Positions 54,101-59,400 of a stretch of DNA of 64,000 nt are shown in pieces. Positions within the stretch are counted from its first letter, which is position 1. The number at the start of each line of letters is the position of its first letter. The position numbers and the translations under genes are program-made. Source of the stretch: Formicarius rufipectus (Eukaryota; Chordata; Aves; Passeriformes; Formicariidae); contig VXAU01001873.1 in NCBI GenBank assembly GCA_013399695.1, forward strand, positions 247,357 to 311,356, in the 5' to 3' direction. The notes below the pieces were generated by a model. The model did no database searches and was not told where the DNA came from. It saw nothing but the letters and a program-made list of their open reading frames with translations.

Positions 54101-56420
54101 CAAGAACAGGGAGGTCCCCCCTGCGACTCAGCCCTTCAGAGCAACAGGGAATACAGTGTGTGATTGGTACCAGTCACACCTTCTCCTGACAAATCTGAAC
54201 AGTCCCTTTATAAGCCCAAAACCACAGAGGAGCTCACCTGGATTTCCTTTTGCAATAGACCAGTAGATTATCAAATAGAAAGAACATTCTCTCCTGGATG
54301 TTTCCTGCTGAGATTTTTAACAAAGTCCCTTGCAGCAAGAGCTGTGTGCAGATATCTGTCAGATTTGATCCCTGAAACATAAAAAATAGATATTGTTTAT
54401 TTTCAAATTTATTTTGTCAGTACATAATGAAGGCTTTTTACTAATATGCAGTTCTTTTATCTACATGCTGTTAAACTGTGAAATAACTGATGAATTCCTA
54501 AGAAGGAACATCTCAATTTCTTGACTTGGCTAAATACATTTTTTTTTNTTTTTGAGTGTTCATTCACTACGTTAAGTCTTCTGTGTTAAACTTATGGGGA
54601 CTGTACTGGGAGTCTCTCAAGACCACGACTCTTCCCTTCACACCCTGAGCTACTTTTGCAAATATCAAAAGTGACAGCTTTAAGAAAGCTTTCCAGAAGA
54701 GTAATGGTACTTCCCTAACACTGACATACATTCCTATGCACCATCTCTGAGAGCTCCTCTCACTGGAGAGGTGTCTCTCCAGCTCTTTGTTAGGAGAACA
54801 CACAGGTCTCTCTACCAAGCAGTTGGCCACACAGCCATGGGCAGCAGAGGCCAAGCCCTGCACACGGTGCCCGGCAGGGATGTGAGCTGATGCTCAGACC
54901 TGGGTGCATGGCCAGACCTGGGAAACCACAGGAGAGCACTTGCAAACATTTACTCCCCAAACTGCTACTCAGATGATTCTTAGAAGAAGTGATCCTACAG
55001 TTCTTTAAATAGGGTCCTTACCACCAACATAGTTGGGCTGAAATGAAAAATAACTCCGCAGGTCATTCTCATGACATGCAAACTCCAAGAGTTCCCATGT
55101 TCTGAATGCACACAGCTGAGAATTTATTCCTCAAGTGTTTCATTGACCAAACAAGACAGTTTGGCTAAACCTGAGGGCCTGGCCTTGAATTCCTTGATGC
55201 ACAGTTCATTTGAAGGTACAAGAGGATCCTATCAATAAAAGTCACTTTTCTGAAAAACACCTGAGGCTTTGGAAACATTTAGCACCAGTTCTGGATCACT
55301 TACTAGTTTTTGCATTTCTCTGTGAGTTGGGAGGAAAACCAACTTAGAATAACTGCAACTTCCTTCACACTCATAATGCAGACAATAAAGGAAATATGGT
55401 ATGACCCCCTGCCTTGAGTCCTACTGGAAAGGAGATCCCACTTTGCATTGCAAGAAAACCAGAATCAACAAAGCTGCTTGATTTCCAAAGATCCATTAAG
55501 CCTATATTCACAAATAACAGGAAAATTTTGCAAAACACAATTCATCCCACTTGAAGAAACTGAAGACTTCTGTTTACAGGCATAAAAGTCAGCTCCACCA
55601 AGACAATCACCTCACAAGGATCTGTTTATATAGTTTTAGACATTGCTTGAGTGACTTTTTGTTTTTTGGTGGGGGGGAAGGTGCAGTCTGTTGCCACCAA
55701 GCTGTTCAGGGGAAATTCCTCAACCGAAACCAGCCTTTCTGTACACAGTGCAGTCACTCTTAAGGTGTGAGTGAGGCTGTGATTACATCATTTCCTAAAC
55801 TGGACCTTGACAGCTATGCTGTCCATACCTTGCTTTTAGTTAACAAGGAAGCAGCTATTATTTCATGGAATCACAGAATGGGTTGGGTTGGAAGGGACCT
55901 TAAAGATCATCAAAGCTCTCAGAAAAACTAAAGACTTATGGGAACAGAAAAAGAACCTTCAGTTATGTAGACCAGTCCTGATTTAACCTTATAGATCTAT
56001 TTGCCTTTCAAGTGAGATCTGACCATGTGAAATGTCAGTTCGTTCTAGCCCTAACACCTTTCTTTCATAATCCATTTGTTCTGCTACAAATTAGTAGCAG
56101 ACTGCACACCCAAAATAAACACTAAATTCTAAACTCCCCACTGATGCTGCCCGCAACTTCAAGAGCCTTTACACGTCATGTAAGAAACAGAAATCCCTGC
56201 ACACAGCACGAGCCACTAAATTCCAGCCTCCAGGGAGCTTGCTGATCCTGCATCCTACCTCCCATCCTTCAATGTGGGACTGCAACTGTTCGAGGGCTTC
56301 CAGTTTCTCCATCTGTCTCTTGGTCTCATTGATATTTGTGCAGACTGTCTTCATTGCCTGCAGTGCATTCTGGACAGCTGAGTGATCAGGATGCTTAGAG
56401 GGAGTCCTTTTAGCTAATTC
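93..56420 (-). CDS. PREX1: PREX1, Rac guanine-nucleotide exchange factor, partial (35 joined exons, 5' end missing)
   Basis: P-Rex1 exchanges GDP for GTP on Rac at the plasma membrane. It is activated by PIP3 and G-beta-gamma and drives neutrophil, neuronal and tumour-cell migration (family knowledge). Minus-strand exons give the end of DH, then PH, DEP1, DEP2, PDZ1, PDZ2 and a complete IP4P-like domain ending at a TAG. All 35 segments have AG acceptors and GT donors. Phases join without a break over 4,401 nt. PREX1 was chosen over its paralogue PREX2 because many stretches match my memory of human P-Rex1, for example [18 protein letters not shown] and CQPPADGDL, and because the introns are compact. 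The first coding exons and promoter lie beyond 64000. No frameshift or internal stop was seen, so the gene looks functional. The paralogue call is inference from memory, not a search. Confidence 0.93.
1839..1906 (-). CDS. PREX1: PREX1 exon w34: penultimate exon
   Basis: 68 nt reading [20 protein letters not shown], then AP plus two bases of Arg. Compared with the human end I remember ([22 protein letters not shown]) it is conserved with four or so changes. Acceptor CATAG|GGACCAAG, donor CTCG|GTAGGT. Confidence 0.95.
2456..2558 (-). CDS. PREX1: PREX1 exon w33: completes CX5R and following helix
   Basis: 103 nt reading [20 protein letters not shown], then [14 protein letters not shown]. It completes the Arg of CX5R. 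The following [10 protein letters not shown] parallels the T.MSV.LEQ sequence of INPP4 enzymes. Higher GC than neighbouring exons. Acceptor CCCCAG|GAGCACC, donor AAGCAG|GTGAGT. Confidence 0.97.
3144..3331 (-). CDS. PREX1: PREX1 exon w32: IP4P-like domain with first part of the CX5R motif
   Basis: 188 nt reading [20 protein letters not shown], a variable Ala/Ser linker ([15 protein letters not shown]) and [19 protein letters not shown]. The last residues are the start of a CX5R phosphatase-type motif (C-G-T-G-M-Q-R). The Cys codon is at 3161-3163, and the Arg is split, with AG here and G in w33. INPP4 enzymes have the same motif position. P-Rex1 has no established phosphatase activity, as far as I recall. 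Donor CAGAG|GTGAGG. Confidence 0.96.
4056..4122 (-). CDS. PREX1: PREX1 exon w31: IP4P-like domain
   Basis: 67 nt reading [20 protein letters not shown], then DQ. It completes an Arg codon with w30 and ends in phase 0. Acceptor TTGCAG|GACATTT, donor CCAG|GTATTG. Confidence 0.95.
4580..4694 (-). CDS. PREX1: PREX1 exon w30: variable loop then conserved helix
   Basis: 115 nt reading [20 protein letters not shown], then [17 protein letters not shown]. The first half corresponds to a loop that is divergent in human (VEGLPSPGSQAAEDLQ as I recall). The second half is conserved. Acceptor CTTCAG|CTCTAGAG, donor CTCAG|GTATTT. Confidence 0.94.
5316..5459 (-). CDS. PREX1: PREX1 exon w29: IP4P-like domain core
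   Basis: 144 nt reading [20 protein letters not shown], then [16 protein letters not shown] and [11 protein letters not shown]. The [14 protein letters not shown] segment is a conserved core of the domain. Acceptor TTCAG|ATACTCAT, donor AAAAG|GTATCT. Confidence 0.96.
5541..5566. repeat. Short overlapping palindromes
   Basis: TAATGACAT at 5541-5549 is matched by its exact reverse complement at 5556-5564. A second near-perfect palindrome (GGTAATG T CATTACC, 5552-5566) overlaps it. It lies in the intron upstream of w29. Confidence 0.8.
6130..6229 (-). CDS. PREX1: PREX1 exon w28: IP4P-like domain
   Basis: 100 nt reading [20 protein letters not shown], then [13 protein letters not shown]. It starts in phase 0 directly after w27 (LLSPAV|KEE). 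Acceptor CACACAG|AAGGAGG, donor GCAA|GTGAGT. Confidence 0.95.
7245..7462 (-). CDS. PREX1: PREX1 exon w27: IP4P-like domain, long conserved exon
   Basis: 218 nt reading [38 protein letters not shown] and [20 protein letters not shown]. It is almost invariant against human as I remember it. This helical part is shared with the inositol-polyphosphate-4-phosphatase family. Acceptor TGGCAG|ATACAGAG, donor GTG|GTAAGA. Confidence 0.97.
9152..9193 (-). CDS. PREX1: PREX1 exon w26: 42-nt micro-exon
   Basis: 42 nt reading [13 protein letters not shown], with split Asp codons on both sides. It was found by frame and homology. [22 protein letters not shown] is continuous in P-Rex1 across w25-w27. Acceptor TTTTAG|ATGGAAAG, donor ACAG|GTAAGG. 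Its length is a multiple of three, so skipping it would delete 14 residues without a frameshift. Confidence 0.94.
9843..9971 (-). CDS. PREX1: PREX1 exon w25: IP4P-like domain
   Basis: 129 nt reading [20 protein letters not shown], then [20 protein letters not shown]. The EDPWNLP core is conserved while the flanks have drifted from human. Acceptor TTCTAG|AATTTAAG, donor GAAG|GTGTGT. Confidence 0.94.
11589..11679 (-). CDS. PREX1: PREX1 exon w24: IP4P-like domain
   Basis: 91 nt reading [20 protein letters not shown], then [10 protein letters not shown]. Phase 0 at the start; it leaves one base of a Glu codon. Acceptor TTGTAG|GTTGATG, donor CAAG|GTAAAT. Confidence 0.95.
12191..12273 (-). CDS. 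PREX1: PREX1 exon w23: IP4P-like domain
   Basis: 83 nt reading [20 protein letters not shown], then LEHLFNQ. It completes the Gly codon started in w22 and ends in phase 0. The conserved [18 protein letters not shown] stretch confirms the w22-w23 junction and the native donor of w22. Acceptor TATTAG|GAGATG, donor CCAG|GTATGT. Confidence 0.96.
12274..12758 (-). other. PREX1: Intron between w22 and w23
   Basis: 485 bp. It holds the two extra 53-bp repeat units with decoy donors at its 5' end (high coordinates) and otherwise ordinary AT-rich sequence. Confidence 0.75.
12645..12785 (-). repeat. 53-bp tandem array spanning the w22 exon/donor junction
   Basis: The 8-mer that reads as the donor GTGAGTGT on the gene strand recurs at 12751-12758 (native), 12698-12705 and 12645-12652, exactly 53 bp apart. 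Two full units plus a 35-bp partial copy that overlaps the exon are present, with only a few mismatches between copies. Each unit therefore carries a copy of the exon end (a DEMGS-like stretch) and a good donor. The array is transcribed as the first 110 bases of the intron. Confidence 0.92.
12759..12847 (-). CDS. PREX1: PREX1 exon w22: Ser-rich loop, donor duplicated downstream
   Basis: 89 nt reading [20 protein letters not shown], then YLGSDEMGS. This Ser/Tyr-rich run lies in the long loop that carries regulatory phosphorylation sites in mammalian P-Rex1 (recollection; not mapped to residues). It is preceded by TTGTAG|TGAGTGC. The native donor is TCAG|GTGAGTGT, and its last 27 exonic bases plus donor are copied twice in tandem just downstream (see the repeat at 12645-12785). 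The native donor was chosen because it restores the conserved GDELP junction with w23. Confidence 0.95.
12975..12982 (+). promoter_or_regulatory. POU octamer ATGCAAAT in GC-rich intronic block
   Basis: An exact ATGCAAAT octamer is followed within about 10 bp by a TAAT homeobox-type core, in a GC- and CpG-richer block than the surrounding intron. An exact 8-mer match can arise by chance, and only its setting makes it worth noting. Confidence 0.25.
14215..14775. repeat. Unclassified GC-rich insert, probable repeat
   Basis: About 560 bp of GC-rich, CpG-containing sequence with fairly sharp edges in AT-rich intron. It starts near a small hairpin (CTTCG CGAA CGAAG, about 14226-14239) and ends after three tandem 11-mers of the type AATAAGNNGGC (14694-14726). 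It has no convincing protein homology in any frame. It looks like an old inserted element or retrocopied UTR, but I cannot name the family. Confidence 0.4.
15824..16030 (-). CDS. PREX1: PREX1 exon w21: acidic loop of the IP4P-like domain
   Basis: 207 nt reading [12 protein letters not shown], a Glu/Ser/Pro-rich acidic run ([20 protein letters not shown]) and [26 protein letters not shown]. The composition suggests a flexible, phosphorylatable loop inside the C-terminal domain. Acceptor CTGCAG|ACTTTTG, donor ACAG|GTTAGT. A CR1 fragment begins only about 120 bp upstream on the transcript. Confidence 0.96.
16150..16660 (-). mobile_element. CR1 LINE fragment, 3' region, same strand as the gene
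   Basis: The plus strand reads as the reverse complement of CR1 (tracts such as CAGGTACTGGAAGGCTGC, CTTCTCTTCTCCAGACT and CATCCACCAGCACCCC are diagnostic). It is truncated at both ends, lacks the terminal 3' octamers and is diverged. Open frames across it are chance. Confidence 0.85.
16745..17420 (+). mobile_element. Avian endogenous retrovirus LTR, probably solo and degraded
   Basis: It matches in order the LTR type common in bird genomes that I know as ERVL-like. It has a CTGCTTTGGGCTGGG region, the CAGCCAGGACAGGTGACC block, a TATA-like region now decayed (about 17119-17130), a GGAAGAAGGAGGAAGG tract and the ACTCTTCCAACTCTCTCCCC block near the end. No gag, pol or env remains next to it. 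The exact ends and target-site duplication could not be defined. Confidence 0.75.
17879..17925 (-). mobile_element. Short CR1-like 3'-end fragment
   Basis: TCACAGAATATTTGGAGTTG followed by GAAGGGAC is the degenerate CR1 3' end in reverse orientation. Under 50 bp. Confidence 0.6.
18047..18305 (-). CDS. PREX1: PREX1 exon w20: IP4P-like domain, largest exon
   Basis: 259 nt, the longest coding exon here. It reads [20 protein letters not shown], then a variable Asp/Glu-Gly segment ([16 protein letters not shown]) and [40 protein letters not shown]. The variable segment is shorter than in human as I recall it. Acceptor AGTAG|GTACCTT, donor AATAA|GTGAGT. The codon split with w21 gives Lys where mammals have Arg (inference from memory). 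Confidence 0.96.
18306..20204 (-). other. PREX1: Introns between w18 and w20
   Basis: Intervals 18306-19439 and 19651-20204. AT-rich. I see no repeat or other feature. Confidence 0.65.
19440..19650 (-). CDS. PREX1: PREX1 exon w19: IP4P-like domain, DFCPTNCH segment
   Basis: 211 nt reading [38 protein letters not shown] and [20 protein letters not shown]. This is the most PREX1-like stretch in the window. The [11 protein letters not shown] segment is a basic, Ser-containing motif that could be a phosphorylation site (inference). Acceptor CCCAG|TTTGCAG, donor CAAG|GTGATG. Confidence 0.97.
20205..20366 (-). CDS. PREX1: PREX1 exon w18: IP4P-like domain, helical segment
   Basis: 162 nt, phase 0 at both ends, reading [20 protein letters not shown], then [20 protein letters not shown] and [14 protein letters not shown]. 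Acceptor GTTCAG|ATTTTAG, donor [19 protein letters not shown] is invariant in the P-Rex1 sequences I remember. Confidence 0.97.
20367..21588 (-). other. PREX1: Intron between w17 and w18, with LTR-like insertion
   Basis: 1,222 bp. The middle (about 20970-21325) is an LTR-like block with simple repeats. The flanks are ordinary. Confidence 0.65.
20970..21325 (+). mobile_element. Probable avian LTR (ERVK-like), partial
   Basis: The block combines a CCGGTGGTGAAGGGCATCGG start, TG/TC/TA simple tracts (21080-21147), a C-rich then G-rich strip (21215-21255) and an end of the form GGGATAAACTACTACAACA. I associate this layout with a family of passerine ERV LTRs. Possible outer limits run to a TG at 20846. 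No matching target-site duplication was found. Confidence 0.45.
21589..21776 (-). CDS. PREX1: PREX1 exon w17: linker end and start of IP4P-like domain
   Basis: 188 nt. The opening [17 protein letters not shown] is linker. [36 protein letters not shown] and KGCFNLAAK begin the conserved C-terminal domain, as in other P-Rex proteins. Acceptor TTCTAG|CCCGGA, donor AAG|GTACCA. The downstream intron holds an LTR-like insertion. Confidence 0.95.
22992..23163 (-). CDS. PREX1: PREX1 exon w16: PDZ2 end and variable linker
   Basis: 172 nt. The first third, [20 protein letters not shown], is conserved. The rest ([30 protein letters not shown]) is low-complexity, acidic and Ser/Pro-rich, with little resemblance to the mammalian linker I remember. 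It connects PDZ2 to the IP4P-like domain and is probably disordered. Acceptor AAAG|GGATTG, donor TCAG|GTAAAG. Confidence 0.93.
23616..23752 (-). CDS. PREX1: PREX1 exon w15: PDZ2 core
   Basis: 137 nt reading [20 protein letters not shown], then [14 protein letters not shown] and [28 protein letters not shown] is the PDZ2 helix-strand unit and [10 protein letters not shown] the second helix. It has diverged from human at several positions (human SNVMNDGAPEVLEHFQAF, as recalled) but keeps the fold pattern. Acceptor TTTTAG|GCTCTGAG, donor CTG|GTATGA. Confidence 0.95.
25410..25495 (-). CDS. PREX1: PREX1 exon w14: PDZ1 end and PDZ2 start
   Basis: 86 nt reading [20 protein letters not shown], then PYVHAVGR. 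It opens the second PDZ domain ([20 protein letters not shown]). Acceptor CTGCAG|GATTATT, donor AGAG|GTAAGG. Flanked by a (TA)n/(CA)n tract at 25341-25364 in the downstream intron. Confidence 0.95.
25496..29830 (-). other. PREX1: Introns between w12 and w14
   Basis: Intervals 25496-26399 and 26549-29830. The 3.3-kb intron has a very AT-rich part (about 26940-27230) next to a GC-rich part (about 27390-27740), with no recognised element in either. There is an A-run at about 25849-25860. Confidence 0.6.
26400..26548 (-). CDS. PREX1: PREX1 exon w13: PDZ1 core
   Basis: 149 nt reading [20 protein letters not shown], then [16 protein letters not shown] and [30 protein letters not shown] is the classic PDZ helix-strand unit (G.L..GD.I..IN) and LRLLVATK is the last strand. 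It starts in phase 0 after GCAG. The donor is GA|GTAAGT. Confidence 0.97.
29831..29923 (-). CDS. PREX1: PREX1 exon w12: PDZ1 start
   Basis: 93 nt (31 codons) reading [20 protein letters not shown], then [11 protein letters not shown]. The DYGFDVE turn replaces the usual GLGF carboxylate-binding loop, and [11 protein letters not shown] is the strand that follows. The donor is GAG|GTGGGA, non-optimal at +4 and +5. The acceptor is TTTAAG|ATTTTACC. Confidence 0.95.
30517..30533 (+). repeat. A17 homopolymer
   Basis: A run of 17 A with no retroposed sequence recognisable before it. Likely a simple repeat. Confidence 0.9.
32965..33107 (-). CDS. PREX1: PREX1 exon w11: DEP2 end and linker to PDZ1
   Basis: 143 nt reading [20 protein letters not shown], then [15 protein letters not shown] and [21 protein letters not shown] matches the DEP closing strands and corresponds to w7 in DEP1. 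The [10 protein letters not shown] stretch is the Ser-rich linker to PDZ1. It ends in phase 0 at CTTCTG|GTAAGA. Confidence 0.97.
34312..34384 (-). CDS. PREX1: PREX1 exon w10: DEP2 core
   Basis: 73 nt reading [20 protein letters not shown], then FMHH. It is the second half of the DEP2 helical core, equivalent in position to w6 in DEP1, so the two DEP domains share a splice position. Acceptor TTCCAG|GGAGACTG, donor CATG|GTAAGG. It leaves one base of a Val codon, as w6 does. Confidence 0.95.
34507..34530 (+). repeat. (AAAAG)n microsatellite
   Basis: Nearly five uninterrupted AAAAG units on the plus strand (CTTTT on the transcript), about 120 bp upstream of w10 in the transcript. Confidence 0.9.
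36554..36629 (-). CDS. PREX1: PREX1 exon w9: DEP2 first part
   Basis: 76 nt reading [20 protein letters not shown], then WLIAQ. It carries the DEP signature KLVDWL. It is preceded by a 4.2-kb intron, among the longest inside the window. The acceptor is ATTAG|AGATCGG and the donor CACAG|GTAAGA. Phase 0 at its 3' end joins w10 directly. Confidence 0.96.
40812..40861 (-). CDS. PREX1: PREX1 exon w8: DEP1-DEP2 connector (50-nt exon)
   Basis: Only 50 nt, reading [16 protein letters not shown] plus two bases of Lys. It was found by frame and homology, being too short to stand out as an open frame. It opens the second DEP domain (GVRLYCRLH is conserved in P-Rex1). The acceptor is CTTCAG|GGGGTGAGG and the donor is AA|GTAAGT, completing AAA with w9. 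Confidence 0.94.
41544..41647 (-). CDS. PREX1: PREX1 exon w7: DEP1 end
   Basis: 104 nt reading [20 protein letters not shown], then [14 protein letters not shown]. It holds the final DEP1 strands (YRFRYDDG). It leaves in phase 0 at AAG|GTTTGT, which is the weakest-looking donor in the gene. Skipping this exon would shift the frame. The human residue at the Pro of TYKPR is Ala as I remember it, so this is a lineage difference. Confidence 0.96.
44373..44473 (-). CDS. PREX1: PREX1 exon w6: DEP1 core
   Basis: 101 nt reading [19 protein letters not shown], then [15 protein letters not shown]. This is the core DEP1 helix pair, with the DEP signature (FV.WL......EGV.LGQ.LL..G.IHHV). The acceptor is GCAG|TGAGTTT and the donor CATG|GTGAGT. 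The downstream partner is w7, which supplies the rest of the split Val codon. Confidence 0.96.
45797..45944 (-). CDS. PREX1: PREX1 exon w5: start of DEP1 domain
   Basis: 148 nt reading [19 protein letters not shown], then [20 protein letters not shown] and STVPKCFLG. It links the PH helix to the first DEP domain (Dishevelled/Egl-10/Pleckstrin). The [14 protein letters not shown] stretch is the basic helix-loop that opens the DEP fold and carries a PKA-like site (RRKLS). In published structures DEP1 packs against PH and the IP4P domain in the inhibited state (recollection). The last codon, Asn, is split AA|T with w6. Confidence 0.96.
46199..46878 (+). mobile_element. CR1 LINE, 5'-truncated, intact 3' end
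   Basis: About 680 bp of CR1 3' region in sense on the plus strand, opposite to PREX1. Diagnostic tracts include GTGAGACCCCACCTGCAGAG, TTCACCTGGAGAAGAGAAAA and TGGAAGTGTCCAAGGCCAGG. It ends in the CR1 terminal microsatellite (ATTCTATG ATTCTGTG ATTCT). The many open frames across it are chance. Confidence 0.9.
49181..49330 (-). mobile_element. CR1 LINE 3'-end fragment
   Basis: The plus strand reads the reverse complement of the CR1 3' end: GGGCTGGAAGGGACCTCAAA, ACACCTCCTGCTATCTCAGG and CCTGGCCTTGGACACTTCCA. About 150 bp, sense on the gene strand. Confidence 0.88.
49782..49931 (-). CDS. PREX1: PREX1 exon w4: PH domain end and C-terminal helix
   Basis: 150 nt reading [20 protein letters not shown], then [20 protein letters not shown] and IKEREQRE. 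It contains the invariant PH-domain Trp in the C-terminal helix (KQKWLDAI). Residues are nearly identical to mammalian P-Rex proteins, so this is one of the strongest anchors for the gene call. It ends after the first base of a Ser codon at a GTAAGT donor and continues into w5. Confidence 0.97.
50866..50981 (-). CDS. PREX1: PREX1 exon w3: PH domain middle, basic loop
   Basis: 116 nt. It completes the Arg codon and reads [39 protein letters not shown]. The Lys/Arg-rich first half (GKKASKRTK) is the long basic strand 3-4 loop of the P-Rex PH domain, which binds acidic phospholipid. Compared with my memory of human P-Rex1 (GSKKSTKRTK) the loop is changed at two or three positions but keeps its charge. 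The donor is ACAG|GTAAGA. Confidence 0.96.
53374..53387 (+). repeat. Poly-G tract with ambiguous base N
   Basis: A G13 run ends in N at 53387. It is an unresolved homopolymer, probably a sequencing length ambiguity. Confidence 0.9.
54238..54371 (-). CDS. PREX1: PREX1 exon w2: DH-PH junction and first PH strands
   Basis: 134 nt, entering in phase 0 and leaving after two bases of an Arg codon. It begins [19 protein letters not shown] and ends [11 protein letters not shown]. The pattern QGTLLKIS...[16 protein letters not shown] is the typical start of a PH domain behind a DH domain (strands 1-3). The basic CKRKSR end leads into the phosphoinositide-facing loop. The donor is CAG|GTGAGC. An ambiguous base (N) lies in the upstream intron at 54548 but does not touch the exon. 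Confidence 0.96.
54372..56258 (-). other. PREX1: Intron between w1 and w2
   Basis: 1,887 bp. It has a T-run with an N at 54548 and a CR1 fragment at 55866-55912. Otherwise featureless. Confidence 0.65.
55866..55912 (-). mobile_element. Short CR1 3'-end fragment
   Basis: GGAATCACAGAATGGGTTGG followed by GTTGGAAGGGACCTTAAAGA is the CR1 3' terminus in reverse orientation. Only about 47 bp remain, but the match is close. Confidence 0.85.
56259..56420 (-). CDS. PREX1: PREX1 exon w1: C-terminal part of the DH (RhoGEF) domain
   Basis: 54 codons, phase 0 at both ends, from [17 protein letters not shown] to [10 protein letters not shown]. This is the last helical part of the Dbl-homology domain, which contacts Rac switch regions. 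The segment [16 protein letters not shown] holds the Asn that I recall as important for exchange in human P-Rex1 (N238). The acceptor precedes GAATTAGCT and the donor is GAG|GTAGGA. By human numbering this should be exon 6. The preceding exon, which should encode the conserved SPIQRICKYPLLLK-type segment, was not found up to 64000. Confidence 0.96.
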
Positions 56421-59400
56421 CTTTAAAAACATAGAGAAAACATGAAACAGAAGTAGTTCATGGAAAGGTGCAAGCATTGGTGAGCAGTCCTGCAGGAAAA
56501 TGCCAGAATCACTGCAAGTTAAAGAGAATCCAGGGACATGTTACTGTAGATGTTGTTCTCTGTTCCTCACCTGCACAGGTTCAGTAGGAATACTGGGAAA
56601 TAAACGAAGCAATTGCTCATTGCTCAAATATTCCAAGTTAAGAGAGCTCAAGCCAAATACATTTTGCTGTGTCACAAATGTTTGCTTTATGTTCATATAC
56701 TTAGAGGGCTGGGACACATGTTCTAACAAACAAGGACCCTGCTTCACTTGTTTCAAAGCACAACAGCCCAGTTAAAACCTGTCCACAGAAAGACAGCAGA
56801 TGGAAGACTCAGGACCTGAAAATATTACTCAGCCTGGGAAAAGGTGCAACCACTGTCAACTCACAATCATTTCTTGGCCCAACAGTACTTTATGGTCAGC
56901 CACAATCAGATAAGAACACATTAAAGAAACCTAAAATAAGGCTGGCAATTTTAGCTTGATATATAATGCAGTGTTTAAGACCCACATTTTTAGGTTGCCT
57001 GAAATACTTAACTTTCTCACCACGATTGCTTCACCTCAATATGTTGTTTGGTTGTTTAAAGGATCTGTGCTGTTGAATCATTTCATTTTACACAAGACAT
57101 AAGAATGAGTTTGGATTTACCCAGAGAGCCTGCCCAGCCCTGTGATCTGAAGGTAGCTGGATTGCTTCAACTCACAGTTCCCAGAGCTAAGGGCAAACAC
57201 AGTCTATTGCAGATGTTGCTCATTCAAGACAGTGCTCAAAATCCTCAGATGCCTGTCATCAGTTCCACCCAGCCTTAACCCGTGGTCTGGTTTGTGTTTT
57301 GCTTCCCCACATCAGCACATCAACCTCAGCAAGTCTCTTGACCATACAAAATTTTGCCATTAATTGGAAGGTCTTTGTGCTGTGCTGTGCCTGATTGGCA
57401 CTGATGTCCTCTGTCCTCAGGTATGACTCTGAGGATTCCTGGGGCCTGCCCCACCTGAGCCCATCACACAACCTGCATGACAAGCACTGCTCCTGACACA
57501 CAACAGAGAGGGGAGGGCGGTGGGCTGAGGGGCACCTTCTGCTGAGCCGTTATTTTGCAGTGCCTCTAACAGCTGGTAATTCAATAATTTCACTAATCCA
57601 GACACTGAACTGCTAAATCAAGGAACTTTCTCTGTCCTATTGTACATCTACAAATCTGCTCTACAAAGATGTTTAGACAGAAGTCACCTTCAGCATGTGA
57701 CAGGTTTGTGCAAACCTAGCTGTACTTTTCTACTAGCAGGAGTGACTGTAAAATAAATAGATACACACTGAGGTGCTCAGATACCAGCAATATTGGAAAG
57801 CATATCTGAAGAGAGAAATCTAGAGTTAAAAGCAGTATAGATTCATTTCTGCCTTTGCACAGACATTGCCAGTGCTTCCTCCCTACTTCCCCAACACTAT
57901 TTGGAGCAAGACTTAAATCACTAGCTCTAGTAAACTATCTTGAGACCCAGTATTACAGAAGTACCAAGTATTTTAATTATTTCTTTATCAACTTCTTGGG
58001 TTTTTAGAGTGAAATATGTATCTTGAGATTCAACTACTCGGCCATTGAGGCTCCTTTAAGCAACGCAAGTAACAGGTCTCATGAGAATCGGCACGTGGCA
58101 GTGGGAGGTGCTCTCATACACTCACACAGATCCTGGAGACAGAAAGGCCCAAATGAATGGGTGGGAATGTGGATGCTTGTCCACTGAAATAAAACAATTC
58201 AATTTTTTTTAACAGATTCAGTATTTTGATAATTTATTCACAGCCACAATTTTTCTTTTCAGAAAATTATACATGGAGACAGACTGTGGTTCTTGTCAGA
58301 TGGGTGGCAGAGGAGATGGGTGATGTGCTGACAGCTGAGAATCCCATTAAGAGAGAGGAGTAACACACAGACAGAAAAAGGAGACTCGCCACTACAAATG
58401 TCAGTTGATATCACAAATAACGTTCCCTGTGGAAGTTTTTACTCTTGCTGAAGATATGGCTAAGAAATGTAAATGTTCAAAACGTAAAGGCAGGAGAGAG
58501 GTGTTAAGTATTGGTGACACTGCCCTCTGCTCCATGCTTCCAACACAGGGGACTCTTAGTAAACATCAGTGAAGGTGTGCAGCTCCAGTGTCAGCCACAG
58601 TGCACCAGAGACAGTACGGACACACTGGCACTGTCGAAACATTCCTTTCACAAACATCCCAAGGCACAGAGAGAGATCTCCATTCAAAGCAGGCCCTGCT
58701 GCAACAAGTAGCATCTCCCCTACCATATCCCCACCCCGGGAGCAGGAGAGGAGGTCGGGAAAGGCAGGCAGAGCACCGGCTGGGGATGGCACTTACCCCA
58801 ACTGCATAAGCACCAGAGGCGCTCAGAGAACCTGCCCCTGCCCAGCCTGAGCCACAGGAGGACAAGCTGTGCCGTCCTGGCACTGGGGCCAGCAGGAGCA
58901 GCGCTTGGCACCTCTGAGACAGGGACGGAGCTCTGGCTACTGATTCCTTTTAGTGACACACTGGCAGCGTGTAATCTCGGAGAGTACCTGACAACATTTT
59001 GAAAGGCAGCTGAGAGACAGTCCAGGTAGCAAACCTTGGGTATGACTGCCTTGTCCTCCACAATGCACACAGATATTGCTGTCTGGAATTACTATCTCAC
59101 GCATTGCAATTTGTGCACTAATAGGGCCAGGAAATGAGGTTGCTACCACTTGCAGAACACTATTTCTTCCAAAGAGTTTCTTAAAATAATTCATAAAACA
59201 CACTTCTCTCTCTTCTTCGTTGGGGGTAAAATTTGCAAATGTATTCTGTATTATAAACGCGGAAAAAGATTATCTCTGTTCTTTAAAGAACTAAGATGGA
59301 AATGGGAACTGTGTCCTTTGGGCACAGAATTTTCCCTTTATTTCATGCACCCTTCATAGCTGCGGAGATTGACACTGTCACTCATAACACCCACACACAG

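Larger units (their letters stand above)
49932..54237 (-). other. PREX1: Introns between w2 and w4
   Basis: Intervals 49932-50865 and 50982-54237. They contain a poly-G tract with an ambiguous base at 53387. I see no transposon. Confidence 0.6.

Noticed and set aside
93..56420. Identity as PREX2 rather than PREX1
   Set aside because: The two share the same domain order and exon phases, but the short diagnostic stretches fit P-Rex1 as remembered, and the compact introns fit a bird microchromosome gene. A BLAST search would settle it.
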